A stretch of 64,000 nucleotides of DNA, taken from Annona cherimola (lineage: Eukaryota; Streptophyta; Magnoliopsida; Magnoliales; Annonaceae). Under the pieces are notes generated by a model. It was not told where the DNA came from. It worked only from the letters and a program-made list of their open reading frames with translations, and searched no databases. This document shows, piece after piece, positions 1 to 9,997 of this stretch. A program made the position numbers and the translations under genes. The stretch spans positions 24,855,817 through 24,919,816 of the forward strand of contig CM059971.1 in NCBI GenBank assembly GCA_030490835.1, given 5' to 3'. Each line of letters opens with the position of its first letter. The stretch's first letter is position 1.

Positions 1-1531
1 AAAGTTAAATTTAAAAATTTTAAGTAAACCTAACCCAAAAAGTCCTGTCTATAAATAAATTGGATTAAGGTTTAAAACAAACATAAACCTAAGCTAAATT
101 TCCTAATTTACGTTTAATATAAAATACATGGCGAATTTTACCCTAACTCCATTTATAGCCACAAACTTCCAAAAATGTTTTTTATACCCATGAATTTTCA
201 TGTTGATTCCATCTATGCTCATGACGTTATACATCCATTAAAGGGAAAAAGGGTTGTTAATCTCCAATTAAATGATAAATATGCCTATTCTTAATTATGA
301 TTTATAGCTAAAAATTCATATTATAATGAATCTTTAGTAATTCTATAACTTTAAAATAATATATTATTTAAATATGAATATTTAATTTTGACCAAAAAAA
401 TTTCAAATTATATTAAGGCTTGAACATATTTACTATTATATAAGAGTTAGCGGTCCATTTAATGGATGCCCAACAACATAAGTATATATGTAAGATAAAA
501 ATTAATGGATATGAAAGATATTTTTAAAAGTTCATGGGTATAAGTCAAATTTGGAGTAAAATTTCTAAATGTACGTTACGTTTGCTCTAAAATATATTAC
601 ATATAAAATTTAAATAGCTCTTCAAATTTATACATTTTATATAATTTATATTTATTTTTGCTTAGGTGTTTGTCGAGTTAAAATTATATTACAAATAAAT
701 TACCCATTTTCAAATTTACATTTATGTTTATACTATTTACTTTTTATGTTTGTTAGTTTTCTTTTTTCTTTTCTAATCTTTTTTAGAATTCAGGTTTTGG
801 TCTTCCTTTTGCAAAGCCCAAGTCTAATGAAGCTAAACATGAAAAATCCCACTTCTAAATAAATTTAAATTTTAAAATTTTAAGTAAACATAAACCCACA
901 AATTTTGATTTATAAATAGAGTTGGGTTAAGATTTAAAGTAAACTTAAAACCGGATTTCCTAATTATTATTAATATAAACGTATTATAGATAACATCTAA
1001 ATAACTCTTTGTATTTTTATGTATTTTCTATTATTTATATTTGTGTTTGTTTAGGTGTTTGCAAGTTGAAATTATAATATAAATGAATTACATCATTTTC
1101 ATTAATATTTACATTTATGTTTATACTATTTATTTGTTATATTTGTTAGTTTTCTGCCTTTATATTTTTTGAAAAATATAATTTGTTCAAAAATATATCA
1201 TATTAGTACATTTTCTTAAATTTAATTAGTTAGATTATTATATTCATTTAATTAATTTTTTTATTTATATTCACGTAAAATTTAACTTACCATTTTTAAC
1301 TTAAATAAAAATTCGTCAAACCAAATTCATTAAGAATTTCAATCAATACTTGAGTTACATGAATAAAGTTAAAGTTTGAGTGTTAAAATAGAATAAGGTC
1401 ACAGTGAAGGTTTGGATTTTGTAAATAAGATTAGTGCTCAGGGTAAACGCACTCTAAGTAAACATCTCTCGGAAAGGGGAATGGGTTGAACTTCACTATT
1501 ATAAAAGAAAAATTACAAAAAAAAACCCACC
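1..1531. other. AT-rich flanking DNA left of the nest, with an internal duplication
   Basis: No gene is visible. Two diverged direct copies of one segment can be aligned by eye. Copy A is 1-128 plus about 590-770, and copy B is about 858-1160. Both run from a motif like AATTTTAAGTAAAC, through TATAAATA and GGTTAAG, to TTTATGTTTATACTATTTA and TTTGTTAGTTTTCT. Copy A is split by a foldback element listed separately. The segment looks like old repeat-derived intergenic DNA. Confidence 0.6.
130..567. mobile_element. Putative old foldback MITE
   Basis: The left end (GAATTTTACCCTAACTCCA) and the reverse complement of the right end (GAAATTTTACTCCAAATTT) match as imperfect terminal inverted repeats. 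Inner motifs such as TACCCATGAA and ATCCATTAA are also mirrored. The insert interrupts one copy of the flanking duplication, and the other copy (858-1160) lacks it, which supports a discrete insertion. No coding capacity. The exact ends and target duplication are uncertain, and the superfamily is not assigned. Confidence 0.5.
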
Positions 1532-2734
1532 TATAGACACCCGACCCTTAAGCACAAAGATAAATAAATGAGAATGAAATCCAAGCCCAACAAAGACAAA
1601 CAACTTAAGAGTAAGCACCAACGGGCTCTGGAACCAACGACCCATTCAAAGCAAACCAAAGTGGATTCAAGCAAAACCAAGCTAGACTCTAGCAAAAAGG
1701 CCTATTCAACTTGGCCCACAAGAGCAAAGCTCCAACAAGTCACCAGAACGGGTCTGTCCAGCCTTGGCCCAAAGGAGCAAAGCTTCAACCAATCATCAAC
1801 CGGGCTCTACAATGCAGCCCATCAAATCTGAACCACAAGAGCAAAGCTCCAATAAGCCACCAATTGGGCTCTACAATATAGCCCGCCAGATTCAGCCCAT
1901 CAAGCCTCAAAAGTAGGCTCTTCTACAATAGCTCGTCAAGCCTCCACAACGGCCCACTTGGAGCAATGGGCTCCAACCAGATCTAGGTCCAACCACCACG
2001 GGCTCCCATCTACGGCCCAAGGCCTACAAAGCCCACTCAACCATCTATAAATAGGGAGCCAAGCCTCTCTTCTCAACACACTTGGAAAGGGCATCCCAGA
2101 GGGAAGGACGAGAGTCTACAGCAAAAGTCCCGTCGTCCTGGTTTTTCCGCTCTTCGAGCTCTAAGCCTCTCTCCCATTTTCTCCTTTTCGGTCTCTCTCA
2201 TTCTCTCAAATCTTTCATTTTTCCCTTTTCATGCTGATGTAAACCGCCTCAGGTTGGTAAATTTTGCCATATTTGCTTCAATCCGAAGGCCAGAACCCGA
2301 ACTTTGTGCAATTAGTGCCTTATTTCATTGAAAATAGGGACTAATATCCCTTTAAAGATCAGTGACGACTCTATTTTTTTTATTTTTGTGCGCTTATTTG
2401 AGTTAACACTCCAGCAAGGCAGGCGCACACGGGTCCACCTATTCCAACGTAACACGCTACCGTTATGCTGTCGTATTCATGACTTGATCCGTGTATGGAA
2501 AGCCCTATCTTAGCCGTTATGTTGCCGAATCCACAAGAAAATGCCCATATGCCAAACTATCTAGAAATTGTGAATCCTAACGCGTTTTACTCCATGTAAA
2601 TGCAGGAAAACTGAGCCCACACTACTGTCTCGGAGGCGTTGAAAGATTGGCTCAAACTCATCTGGCACGGCCCATATTTTCAAGGCGAGGAAAAACCATT
2701 CGAGCCTATTGTAGCGCTCGCGGCGGGTGCCACA
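1532..2734 (+). repeat. 5' LTR of the level-1 Tat element
   Basis: It matches 50995-52197 over its full 1203 bp. Eleven differences in the first ~130 bp compared by eye give about 8% divergence. A TATA-like CTATAAATAG near 2044-2053 is shared with CTATAAATAG in the 3' LTR and is followed by AGGGAGCCAAGCCTCTCTT, so U3 probably ends about 30 bp further on. Runs of GAGCAAAGCTCC and GGGCTC motifs make U3 weakly repetitive. Confidence 0.92.
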
Positions 2735-2735
2735 A

Positions 2736-2756
2736 CTTAGCGACTCCACTGGGGAT
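2736..2756 (+). promoter_or_regulatory. Primer-binding site of the level-1 element
   Basis: CTTAGCGACTCCACTGGGGA follows the 5' LTR. It closely resembles TGGCGACTCCACTGGGGA, the tRNA-Arg-type site described for Tat/Ogre elements, with one G-to-A change near the start. The assignment to tRNA-Arg is from memory of the family and was not checked. Confidence 0.6.
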
Positions 2757-3112
2757 GACGTTGCTGGTCTACATCGGGCGCAAGGGGACAGAAATCTAAA
2801 GATCTAAGCTTCCCCCTTGCTGAACAGCGAGTTTCAGAAGCCTTCCCGTCTTCCGGCAACAGATTTCTGGTGTTTTTGAAATGAACACGCAGAAACCTGA
2901 CAAGTTTTCAGGTCCAGAGACGTTCAGCTTATGAACTGGAGCAGACTTGTAAAGGGGGAAAACCATTGAACAATGGTTCATAACTATCTAGACACATAAA
3001 ACAAACCTAAATGAAGGACCTCCGATGAATATAAAATCAATTAACCTTAAGAAAAAATCTGGCATAAAAATCACGCCTTTTCTGCAACCTAGGAGTTTTC
3101 TGGTCATACTTT

Positions 3113-3258
3113 CAGAAACGATTCAAGCGAACTGGTCACTTCTCCAGAAACTCTTCAAGAAAACTGGTCACTCTTCCAGAAACGCTTCAAGAGAACTGGT
3201 CATTTTTCCAGAAACGCTTTAAGTGAACTGGTCACTTTTCCAGAAGCGCCTCAGGCAG
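3113..3258 (+). repeat. 32-bp tandem repeat in the level-1 leader
   Basis: About 4.5 copies of a 32-bp unit with core CCAGAAACGCTTCAAG followed by AACTGGTCACTTTT. Copies differ at several positions. It lies in the untranslated leader between the primer-binding site and gag. The rest of the leader (2757-3112 and 3259-3406) shows nothing recognisable. Confidence 0.85.
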
Positions 3259-3406
3259 ACAGAACCTGCGAATCCCAAACATTTTCACGCGTGAAACTTA
3301 AAACAAACAAAGTCTGGACGAACATAAAAGGACCCAGATTTGTAAGCATCCATCCACAGGTTGATCTTCTTATTATCTGTTTACAAGTGCTAACCATTTT
3401 CAGTGA

Positions 3407-4900
3407 TTGCTCAGGTTTTTCACCATAACTCGGAGGCAAAATAAGTCAACCGTGGACCGAAGCCTTATGGTTACCAGATCGAGAGCAGCTAGGATGGAGT
3501 CCGAGCAATCCTCACACCATGAAAATCGAGATCACCAGTTCAAGCAGTCCATCGAAGCCTACATGGCAGTAATGGACAAGAGGATGCAGAAGCTAGAGAA
3601 GGTCCTATCGAACATGGGGCAACCTCTAATAGGCGGCCAAAATACGGCTACACCACCATTCTGTTCCCAAAACCCGAACATGGAACAAGACAGAGGACCT
3701 CAACAATTTTCCCACAAATCAAGGAATGATCACCATAAACAAGAGGAGGTGGTCTTAGAATAAGGCCGTAATGAAATCTAAGACCTCAAGAACCAACCCC
3801 AAAACCAACTGAAAGAAATGGAGGAGCGAATTGACAACATCAAGGGGAGGGCTTACCCTCGGCCAAAATAGAAGATCTATGCCCGTTCCTCGACACCAAG
3901 CTGCCCGAGAAGTTCAAGATACCGGCTCTACCCGCGTATGAAGGAGACTCGTGCCCAAGGGCTCATCTCAAGGCCTTTTGTGACATCCTATACCCCTTGG
4001 TGAAAAGCGAAGAAGTCTTGATAAGGCTATTCCAACATAGCTTAAAGAAGGATGCCTTGGAGTGGTACACATCGCTGGATTACCGGTTAATTAAGACATA
4101 GGAGCAACTTTCTCTGGCCTTCATGGACCACTTCTCATACAAGCTTAAACATGGCTCCTAAAAGGGCCGATCTAGAAGCGCTCAAGCAAAAACGTGGCTA
4201 GATGGCAGGCATTGGCGGCAAAAATGAAGAGGTCATTGCCGTTGGACGAGAAAATCTCTATCATCATCAACTCAGCCCACCCAAGCATCTCAAACTACCT
4301 CATCTTTCACCCTTATGTCAACTTTACTCAACTCCTCCAAGCCGGAGACCAAGTGGAGATGGGAATCAGACATTACACCATCTCTCCATGGCCCTACCAA
4401 GGGAACACAACTCAAAGGAAGCAAGAACCTAAAAATGGTAATTCGTCGAAGACCCTGGATATAAACTCCATAGACACCACCACTAAGTCTTTTCAAAGAA
4501 AAGCACCCAGAGATTTTATACCTCTCGCCCAATCCTACACCGACATTCTCAACTTGCTCATCCAAAAAAATATGCTTGCACCTCTAGCTCCAAAACCTCC
4601 GCCTAATCCTCCTCCTAAAAACTACTAGGAAAATGAATTCTGCGCCTATCACCAAGGGAGAAGCCACTCAACCGAGAGATATTATACCCTCAAGCATGCT
4701 ATTCAAAACTTAATAGATGAGGAAAAATTCAAAATTTCATAAAACTCTCATGATGATGTAATCCAGAATTCTCTACCTATGCATGAAGTAAGGAATCCTA
4801 ATGCAATGACCATAAACTTCATCGAAGTTGCAAGAGGACCCGCCAAGCCGAGTCATGAAGCCTACATGATCACTCTACAACAGGCTAAGCAAGAAACAAT
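3407..4900 (+). pseudogene. Broken gag of the level-1 Tat element
   Basis: Gag forms the capsid that packages element RNA. The 5' part (3407-3763) encodes a hydrophilic N-terminus with a coiled-coil-like MDKRMQKLEKVL stretch. The capsid core lies at about 3870-4200, with LPEKFKIPALPAYEGD, AHLKAFCDILYPLV and SLKKDALEWYTSL, typical of the retrotransposon gag fold. It is interrupted by an in-frame stop (TAG near 4099) and frameshifts. A further open stretch at 4194-4628 belongs to the C-terminal half. A CAYHQGRSHSTE-like piece around 4635-4690 resembles the CxxH knuckle of Tat gags. No full-length product is possible from this copy. Confidence 0.8.
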
Positions 4901-4967
4901 CACATTACGATGAGCAGCTCCACGAAACATTTATAAGTCTGAAGAAGGGCATGACCAAGATCACCTC

Positions 4968-6138
4968 ATGTTGTCGGCCATGAATAACTTGAGGATCGCT
5001 CCTACCTATCAAGAGCTAGTGGTGCTAGTGGTGCTAGCGGCCAAACCAAAGCCAACATATGACTCGCACAGGGTCCCATGGGAGTACCTTCAATGCTCGG
5101 AGATAAGAAATATTTATTCTAATGGCCGAGTCTATCGAAGGGAAGCGGTTTGCAACGTAATCACCAACCCGGAGAAGGAACCACCATATGACATCACTTC
5201 GCAACTCAAGTCCTTGCCGGCTCAAATATCTATATGGGAGCTATTATGTACTTCAACAAAACATAGGGAGGCTTTCACCAAAGTGTTGAGCGAGACTCAT
5301 ATAACCACAGAGGTAACTCCCGACGCGGTGGCTCACATGATCGGGTAAATAATGGCCCCTAACGCCATCACATTCACCGACGAGGAACTTTCAACAGAAG
5401 GGCGCAACCAATGACACTCCCTAAGCATCATGGTCGGATACAAAGGTTTGAAGATCCCTTTGGTAACCATCGACAACGGCGCAAGCCTTAATATTTGCCC
5501 ACTTCGAACAATCAAGAGGTCTGGAATAATTCTCAAAAGACGGTATTAAACGAGCTAGACATAGAAATCTAAGTTGGACCCGACACCATAGTCGTTCCTT
5601 TCCAAGTCTTGGATACCCTGGCATCTTTTAATATGCTAGTGGTCATAGAAGCTGACCCCGAGATCATCATCCCTGCAGAGTTTGAAAATTGTCATGAAAA
5701 AGTTTCGCTCATTGAAGTATATGAATCTTTAGATCCCCTCTCTTTCAAGCTGGATGATATGCATGAGGTCCATCACATCTCCACAAAGCAAAAGCTACCG
5801 CTTCATTATGTCATACCTCCGGCGGAGAGACAGACAACAAGATTCAACATCAAACACAGAGGAAAGACGGTGCTACTCAATCCTCAACAAAAGAACAACA
5901 AATGGGGTCTCGGATATAAACCTGAGGAAGATAAGTTCAAGAAATCCAACAAAGCAACTCGGTTCATAAGCGCGGGGTACATACTATCCGAAACATTGAA
6001 GGCTCAGGAAGTCTTAATGATAGCCCATAATGACCCGCTTGAAAAAAACGCTGTTATGCAAGGACAAACCAAAAACTGGTATGCTATACCAACTTGCTCA
6101 AGACCCGGTTCTAGCAATCACACCATGCGTATGGCACC
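4968..6138 (+). pseudogene. Decayed protease and pol N-terminal region of the level-1 element, cut at GCACC
   Basis: This stretch holds fragments upstream of reverse transcriptase. Around 5425-5548 the frame reads VTIDNGASLNICPLRTIK, the aspartic protease active-site region (D-N-G-A, as in Tat proteases). The 5609-6138 stretch encodes the pre-RT linker. It includes NNKWGLGYKPEEDKFKKSN, matching the RLGLGYKEEEDGNF region of the intact level-2 polyprotein. The frame is broken by several stops. It ends abruptly at 6138 where the level-2 element inserted. The same gene resumes at 40470 after the duplicated GCACC. Confidence 0.8.
6134..6138 (+). repeat. Target-site duplication GCACC, left copy (level 2)
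   Basis: GCACC directly precedes the TGATGGGG start of the level-2 5' LTR and recurs at 40465-40469 directly after its 3' LTR. This fixes the exact insertion point inside the level-1 pol gene. Confidence 0.95.
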
Positions 6139-6189
6139 TGATGGGGTATATTTTGGGCAGTCTATGAAACTATACATATATATAATATA

Positions 6190-6194
<5 letters not shown>

Positions 6195-6224
<30 letters not shown>
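6195..6224 (+). repeat. Poly(A) run near the level-2 LTR start
   Basis: Thirty consecutive A follow ATATATTTTT, 56 bp into the LTR and directly before the captured gene mosaic. The 3' LTR has 29 A at 34229-34257. Read from the minus strand it is a T run. It could be slippage, or the tail of an old captured transcript. Confidence 0.9.
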
Positions 6225-6225
<1 letters not shown>

Positions 6226-6360
6226 AGTGGTGCGTGCAAGCCGCAGAGAGAGATTCTCTGCCTACGGAGAGAAAAAGTGCAAAAGAAAGAAGCCGGAGCG
6301 CAGGAGGATTTCGCGCCGGAAAAGCAGTCATCGGCCGCGTGGTAGGAAGATCGCACGGGG

Positions 6361-6570
6361 TGAATGGCTGTGGCGAGCCACGGAGGAAATCGCCTGCTGT
6401 TTGCTCCTCCTCCATCTTGTTGGAGCTGTCGGCCTTCGACGATCTCGCCTCCTTTAAGCGCGCCGAGGAGGAAGATGGCGCTGTGGTCGGTAAGGTTGGG
6501 TTTTGGTACAGAATGGGTTCGAGAAAGATGGGGCTTGAGGAGCGAACCCCTCTCATTATCGCCGCCTCGT
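6361..6570 (+). pseudogene. Captured 5' coding fragment of an ankyrin/CCCH zinc-finger gene
   Basis: The + frame reads LLELSAFDDLASFKRA, then VGFWYRMGSRKMGLEERTPL and IAAS. This matches the conserved N-terminus of plant ankyrin-repeat CCCH proteins (C3H29/30/56/66-type), where an LLELAA...FKR...WY...MVLEHRTPLMVAA block begins the ankyrin region. The piece ends just after TPLIIAAS. It lies in the LTR upstream of the TATA box and has no sign of its own promoter. The fragment at 7740-8720 on the other strand is from the CCCH end of a similar protein. Identification is from memory of the family. Confidence 0.6.
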
Positions 6571-6810
6571 CAGTAGCTCAAGCACCACGATTCCGAAACT
6601 GTATACGTCCGACTCCTTCATTGTCTGCCTCGACAGCACCACCTCCAGCGAGACGTAGCAGACAGACCCCACCACCGGTGCCATCGTGGCCGAAGTCGAC
6701 GCTTCGGGCGCTGCCGACGACTGGACGCTCACTAGCCGGTCGAAGCCGAAATCCGAAAGGTGGACCTCAAGATCCGCGCTGAAGAAGACGTTCTGAGACT
6801 TCACGTCGCC
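6556..6810 (-). pseudogene. Captured fragment of an LRR receptor-like kinase domain
   Basis: The minus frame carries kinase subdomains VIb to IX: GDVKSQNVFFSADLEVHLSD, the DFG motif as SDFGFDRL, an APE-like YVSLEVVL in place of YVSPEAVL, and KESDVYSFGIVVLELLT. The order and wording match LRR-XI-type receptor kinases, where the HGDVKPQNVLFDADFEAHLSDFG block is characteristic. The N-lobe and most of the C-lobe are absent, so no active enzyme is possible. Upstream (minus direction, past about 6810) the kinase match stops inside one open frame, which marks a junction with other captured sequence. Confidence 0.85.
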
Positions 6811-7127
6811 TTCTGTTGATTTCGGGAATGTCGTGCACCGGCGGCCCACGCTGCCTCCATTGCAGCAGCAGCGCTTCCATCAAGACCAGGGAGCCACCGC
6901 CTCCTTTGACAACGCACCAACTTTTGGGTCTTTGAAGTGCAAGCTTTGGAACCAGCATGGGTTGCCTAATGATAGTTCTGCTGCCAGGGGTCCTCCCAAA
7001 ACCCATTAGAAGCTTGGCTCTGAGCAGAGCGGCAGCGGCAGCAGCTTTGCGAGTCCCAAAAGCTCATCAGTTCCTGATTCTGCTCGTGCTAATCTCCTAT
7101 CGCGCCTGTTTTGCCGCCGTGAAGAGG
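6811..7127. other. Unassigned GC-rich segment in the captured mosaic
   Basis: The base composition resembles the neighbouring captured exons. A + frame includes LWNQHGLPNDSSAARG followed by SEQSGSGSSFASPKAHQF, which looks protein-like. I do not recognise the source gene. It lies between the kinase fragment and the STI1 fragment. Confidence 0.4.
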
Positions 7128-7265
7128 CAGTTACCGTCCTCCTCCACGTCCTGCAATATCTTCAGGAAATCCGGCTGCTGAAGGTAACCGCATATTGTTG
7201 GGTCCACCGTCAGCTTTGCCCACACGTCTGGCCCTTGAAAGATTTTCTCGAACGACGATTTTCGA
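7128..7265 (-). pseudogene. Captured STI1/HOP co-chaperone fragment, possibly fused to an OTU-like piece
   Basis: The minus frame reads FEKIFQGPDVWAKLTVDPT then CGYLQQPDFLKILQDV. This matches the STI1 (DP) domain of plant Hsp70-Hsp90 organising protein, where a GPEMWAKLTADPTTRGYLQQPDF block is highly conserved. Directly after, the same frame gives EEDGNCLFTAAKQAR. DGNCLF is the catalytic-cysteine motif of OTU deubiquitinases, so two source genes may be joined in frame here. The OTU part is too short to be sure. The frame ends in a stop near 7107. Confidence 0.7.
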
Positions 7266-7320
7266 CAGCGAGAACAAGCTTTAGAGAAAGCAGTGACCGG
7301 TTCGACCTCAGTCTACAAGC

Positions 7321-7560
7321 ATGGCTGATGAGGCTACCAGTGCTGCTGAGACCTCTACCCCAGCTCTTGGGGAACCCATGGACATCATGACTGCCCTTCA
7401 GCTTGTCTTGAAGAAGGCATTAGCACATGGCGGTCTTGCTCGTGGTCTTCATGAAGGTGCGTAGATGATTGAGAAGCATGCTGCCCAGTCGTGCATGCTA
7501 GCTGAGGATTGCAACCAGCCCGACTATGTCAAGACTGGTCAGGGCTCTCTGTGCTGATCA
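7321..7560 (+). pseudogene. Captured 40S ribosomal protein eS12 (RPS12) fragment
   Basis: The frame starts at an ATG and reads MADEATSAAE, then LGEPMDIMTALQLVLKKALA, HGGLARGLHEGA, a TAG stop at 7462-7464, then IEKHAAQSC and LAEDCNQPDYVK. This is the N-terminal half of plant eS12, a small-subunit ribosomal protein, in one uninterrupted frame apart from the stop (normally Lys) and a small indel after PDYVK. Coding sequence runs on without introns, so capture was probably through mRNA. About 50 bp before the ATG may be its 5' UTR. Confidence 0.9.
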
Positions 7561-7663
7561 CGGGAATGAGAGCCGTTGATTTGAAGAAGGATTTGAACGG
7601 GGAAATGGCCGTGGAAGGAGGGCGAAGCAAACTGGAGAGAGCTGCGTCGGTGTTCAGGTCGAG

Positions 7664-7760
7664 CTGATGGGGTGCGTTGATCTAGGATTCGGCTTCAGCT
7701 ATAAAGAGATACCGGAGCTAGGCAACACGCTGCCGGCGCTCAAACTATTCTGTCAGATGG
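7664..7760 (+). pseudogene. Captured DUF1685-like fragment
   Basis: The + frame reads MGCVDLGFGFSYKEIPELGN then [16 protein letters not shown]. Plant DUF1685 proteins share a LKGCxDLGFGFSYEEIPELCNTLPAL block. Function of the family is unknown. Upstream, DLKKDLNGEMAVEGGRSKLE may belong to the same source in another frame. Identification rests on this one motif. Confidence 0.6.
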
Positions 7761-8720
7761 GCCAGAAATTCTTGATGAAGCAGACGACAGATCTGCAGCT
7801 GGAAACAAAGACGCTTCTCCGGTGAAGAAGCTGCTGAAAGTCGCGGGATCGATGGCCGGGAGAAATTTCATAAAAACGAAAATGAAAATGAAAATGAAAA
7901 TGAAAGCAGAAATATTTACAGCATCGCTGAATATTAACAATTTCAGAAAAATCAGCCTTGGCGACCAATTACAGAGAATCGCAGCGCATGCACATCGCAT
8001 CACCAGCTCTGACACCCACTCGACGTCTGGAGCTGCGACTGCTGCTTCAGCCCGATCAATCACATTCTCCTTGCTCAGCTTCTCATACATGCGAGTCCTC
8101 AAATCCCTTCCGGATTCAACCCTCTCCATTGGCTCTTCCGCAATGCGGCCTCTGTCCCATTCATCCAACCACGCAACACTCGTTGCGGGTGCAGTCGGCG
8201 TCGACGGAAGACTGATGAACGCCGGACGCAGATTCGAACCTCTTGGCGACAGCCCGAACTGCATAACCCACGAAGCAGGCGCCGATTTCGCCTTGCTCAG
8301 CTGCAGCTGCCTCAGCGAAGCGAGGACCTCGTTCACGGAGCCAGATGCAGCAGATGGGAGGCGGATCGACGGGCTTACTGGCAACAGAGGCGGCGAGTCC
8401 GACGGTGATGAGAGCGGAAACGAGATTAAGGTCAAAGTAGGAGAGGCCGCAGCGGCGGCGAACGGCGACTTGGACGTGCAGCAAGAGCCTATCTCCATCA
8501 CCTGGCGGAGCGGCGAACCGTCGTACGAATCGGCCATGGTCGCGACCCCCTTTAAGCTCTGCTGCTGCTGCGGCGGGCGCACGCGTAGCTGCTGCGGGGT
8601 GTGCGCAAAGAAGCAAACGCGGCGCCTGCAGGCCGTCCCGTCCTTGCAGGGCTGCGTCCGGTAGCGCGATGGGTGAAGCGACCGGGAGTTCCGGGCGGAG
8701 GTATGCACCATCGGCGGCAT
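7740..8720 (-). pseudogene. Captured CCCH zinc-finger protein fragment in a 326-codon open frame
   Basis: From the start the frame reads [20 protein letters not shown], giving a C-x5-C-x4-C-x3-H finger ([16 protein letters not shown]). It then has [47 protein letters not shown] and ends near [10 protein letters not shown]. This is the C-terminal half of plant tandem CCCH proteins of the C3H20/C3H30 group, RNA-binding regulators. After ELVM the frame runs into 3' UTR-like sequence with a repeated ATTTTCATTTTC stretch. The open frame is intact, so a truncated protein is conceivable, but no minus-strand promoter is evident. Confidence 0.85.
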
Positions 8721-8811
8721 CCAGCATGTGAACCTGGTGCGCTTTTGGGGCTTCTGCTCCGAAAACTCTCACCGCCTCCTGGTCTACGACTACATGAATA
8801 ATGGACCGCTG
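8695..8811 (+). pseudogene. Captured S-receptor-type kinase fragment
   Basis: The + frame reads [20 protein letters not shown] then [20 protein letters not shown]. This is the subdomain III-V block of plant receptor-like kinases, typified by EVSTIGRIHHMNLVRLWGFC...HRLLVYEY in G-type lectin S-receptor kinases. It is only about 39 codons and lies between the CCCH fragment (opposite strand) and the aquaporin fragment. Confidence 0.8.
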
Positions 8812-8857
8812 GCTCCACGGCAAGATGGCCAGAGAAGGAGGAGCCGGTCTCGACGGG

Positions 8858-9402
8858 CCAATGCGACTGGGACTGTTCGTGGCGGCGGCAGCTAGTGCCA
8901 ACATTTTCGAAGGCCACGTGAACCCTGCCGTCACCTTTGGCCATTCCTTGGCGGAGACATCAGCCTGTTGCGGGGCATCCTCTACTGGAATGCGCAGCTG
9001 CTCGGATCCACCGTCGCCTGCTTGCTTCTCCGTTTCTCCACCAGAGGGCCGAAAACCGGCACCTTCAGGCTTTCGGCGCATGTCGGCATCTAGAATGCTC
9101 TGGTTTTTGGGATCGTGATGACGCTCGGGCCTGTGTGCACAGTCTACGCGACGGTCTTGGACCCGAAGAAAGGGAGCTTGGGCACGATCGTGCCGCTGGC
9201 CATCGGCTCCATCATGGGGGCCAACATCTTGGCGGGTGGGGCCTTCGACGGCACTTCCATGAACCCAGCTGTGTCATTCGGGCCGGCGTTGGTGAGCTGG
9301 TCGTAGGAGAGCCACTGGATTTACTGGGTGGGTCCTCTGATCGGCGCCACCATTGCCGCTCTCGTCTACGATCTCTTCTTCACCGAAGGAAAACACCCAT
9401 GA
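8858..9402 (+). pseudogene. Captured tonoplast intrinsic protein (TIP) aquaporin fragment
   Basis: The frame reads [20 protein letters not shown] with the first NPA motif. After small frameshifts it reads [60 protein letters not shown] with the second NPA, and [20 protein letters not shown]. It covers helix 2 to helix 6 of a TIP water channel of the vacuolar membrane. Disruptions include a stop before NALVF and a TAG near 9304-9306 (SWS-stop-ESHWIYW). No introns are present. The copy at 36891-37435 has the same lesions, so they predate insertion. Confidence 0.9.
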
Positions 9403-9662
9403 GCCGCTCTAGTGACGCGGGCTCCAGTTCTCGAGTCTCTTGCTTCCTTTCAATCCATGCATTTGGTGTCATGGGTCTGGTGCTTTGGTCGGCAGAGCGG
9501 AGAAATGCGCCTAACCCAGAAGAGAGGAAAGGAGAGCTGGACGAACTAAAAACGGGAAGAAACGAGACCACATGAACAAAGCTGGACAGCGCAGGCGAAG
9601 CGTGATGTAGAAGCAAAAGAGGCAGCAAGCTCTGTCGCTGAACGGCTATTCAGCGCGAAGAC

Positions 9663-9790
9663 GGTTCCGCGGGAAAGCGGTTCCGCGGGAAAGTGGTTCC
9701 GCGGGAAGACGGTTCCGCGTGAAGGCGGTTCCGCGGGAAGACGGTTCCGCGTGAAGGCAGTTCCGCGGGAAGACGGTTCCGCGTGAACTT
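9663..9790 (+). repeat. 16-bp tandem array (8 units) upstream of the level-2 TATA box
   Basis: Exactly eight 16-bp units of the form GGTTCCGCGGGAAGAC or GGTTCCGCGTGAAGGC. On the minus strand, units one and two contain TTTCCCGC, a perfect E2F-site core, and other GGGAA units contain the close variant CTTCCCGC. The array ends 42 bp before the TATA box, a position suited to an enhancer in U3. Confidence 0.9.
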
Positions 9791-9832
9791 GCATCCACAG
9801 CCGCGGAACCTATCCCAGACCCGGCGAAAGCC

Positions 9833-9840
9833 TATAAATA
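9833..9840 (+). promoter_or_regulatory. TATA box of the level-2 5' LTR
   Basis: TATAAATA within CCTATAAATAGCC, a canonical plant TATA box. It is preceded by the GC-rich 16-bp array and followed within 50 bp by a purine-rich leader (GACGAGCGAGGAGAGGGCG). Transcription probably starts near 9865-9875. This would make everything from 6139, including the captured genes, U3, and everything after it R and U5. Confidence 0.85.
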
Positions 9841-9997
9841 GCCGCATTCGGCTACCCATTTGAACGACGAGCGAGGAGAGGGCGAGGACGAGCAAGAGAG
9901 ATCTCTCCCGCGCTCAAAAAAAAGAGGGAAGGTGAGTTCTCAGATATATATTTTTGAGTTTCTTTAATATATATATATATATTATATATAAATATAT

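Noticed and set aside
7822..8664. 280-codon + strand frame over the CCCH fragment
   Set aside because: It is the shadow of the minus-strand CCCH coding sequence, which has the recognised motifs.
8161..9081. 306-codon minus frame spanning CCCH, kinase and aquaporin pieces
   Set aside because: It crosses several capture junctions and has no family pattern. The real homologies are in other frames.
9663..9790. Regular short repeats that could suggest a CRISPR array
   Set aside because: The 16-bp units are head to tail with no unique spacers, and the context is a plant LTR promoter. The 30-bp and 35-bp arrays fail for the same reason.
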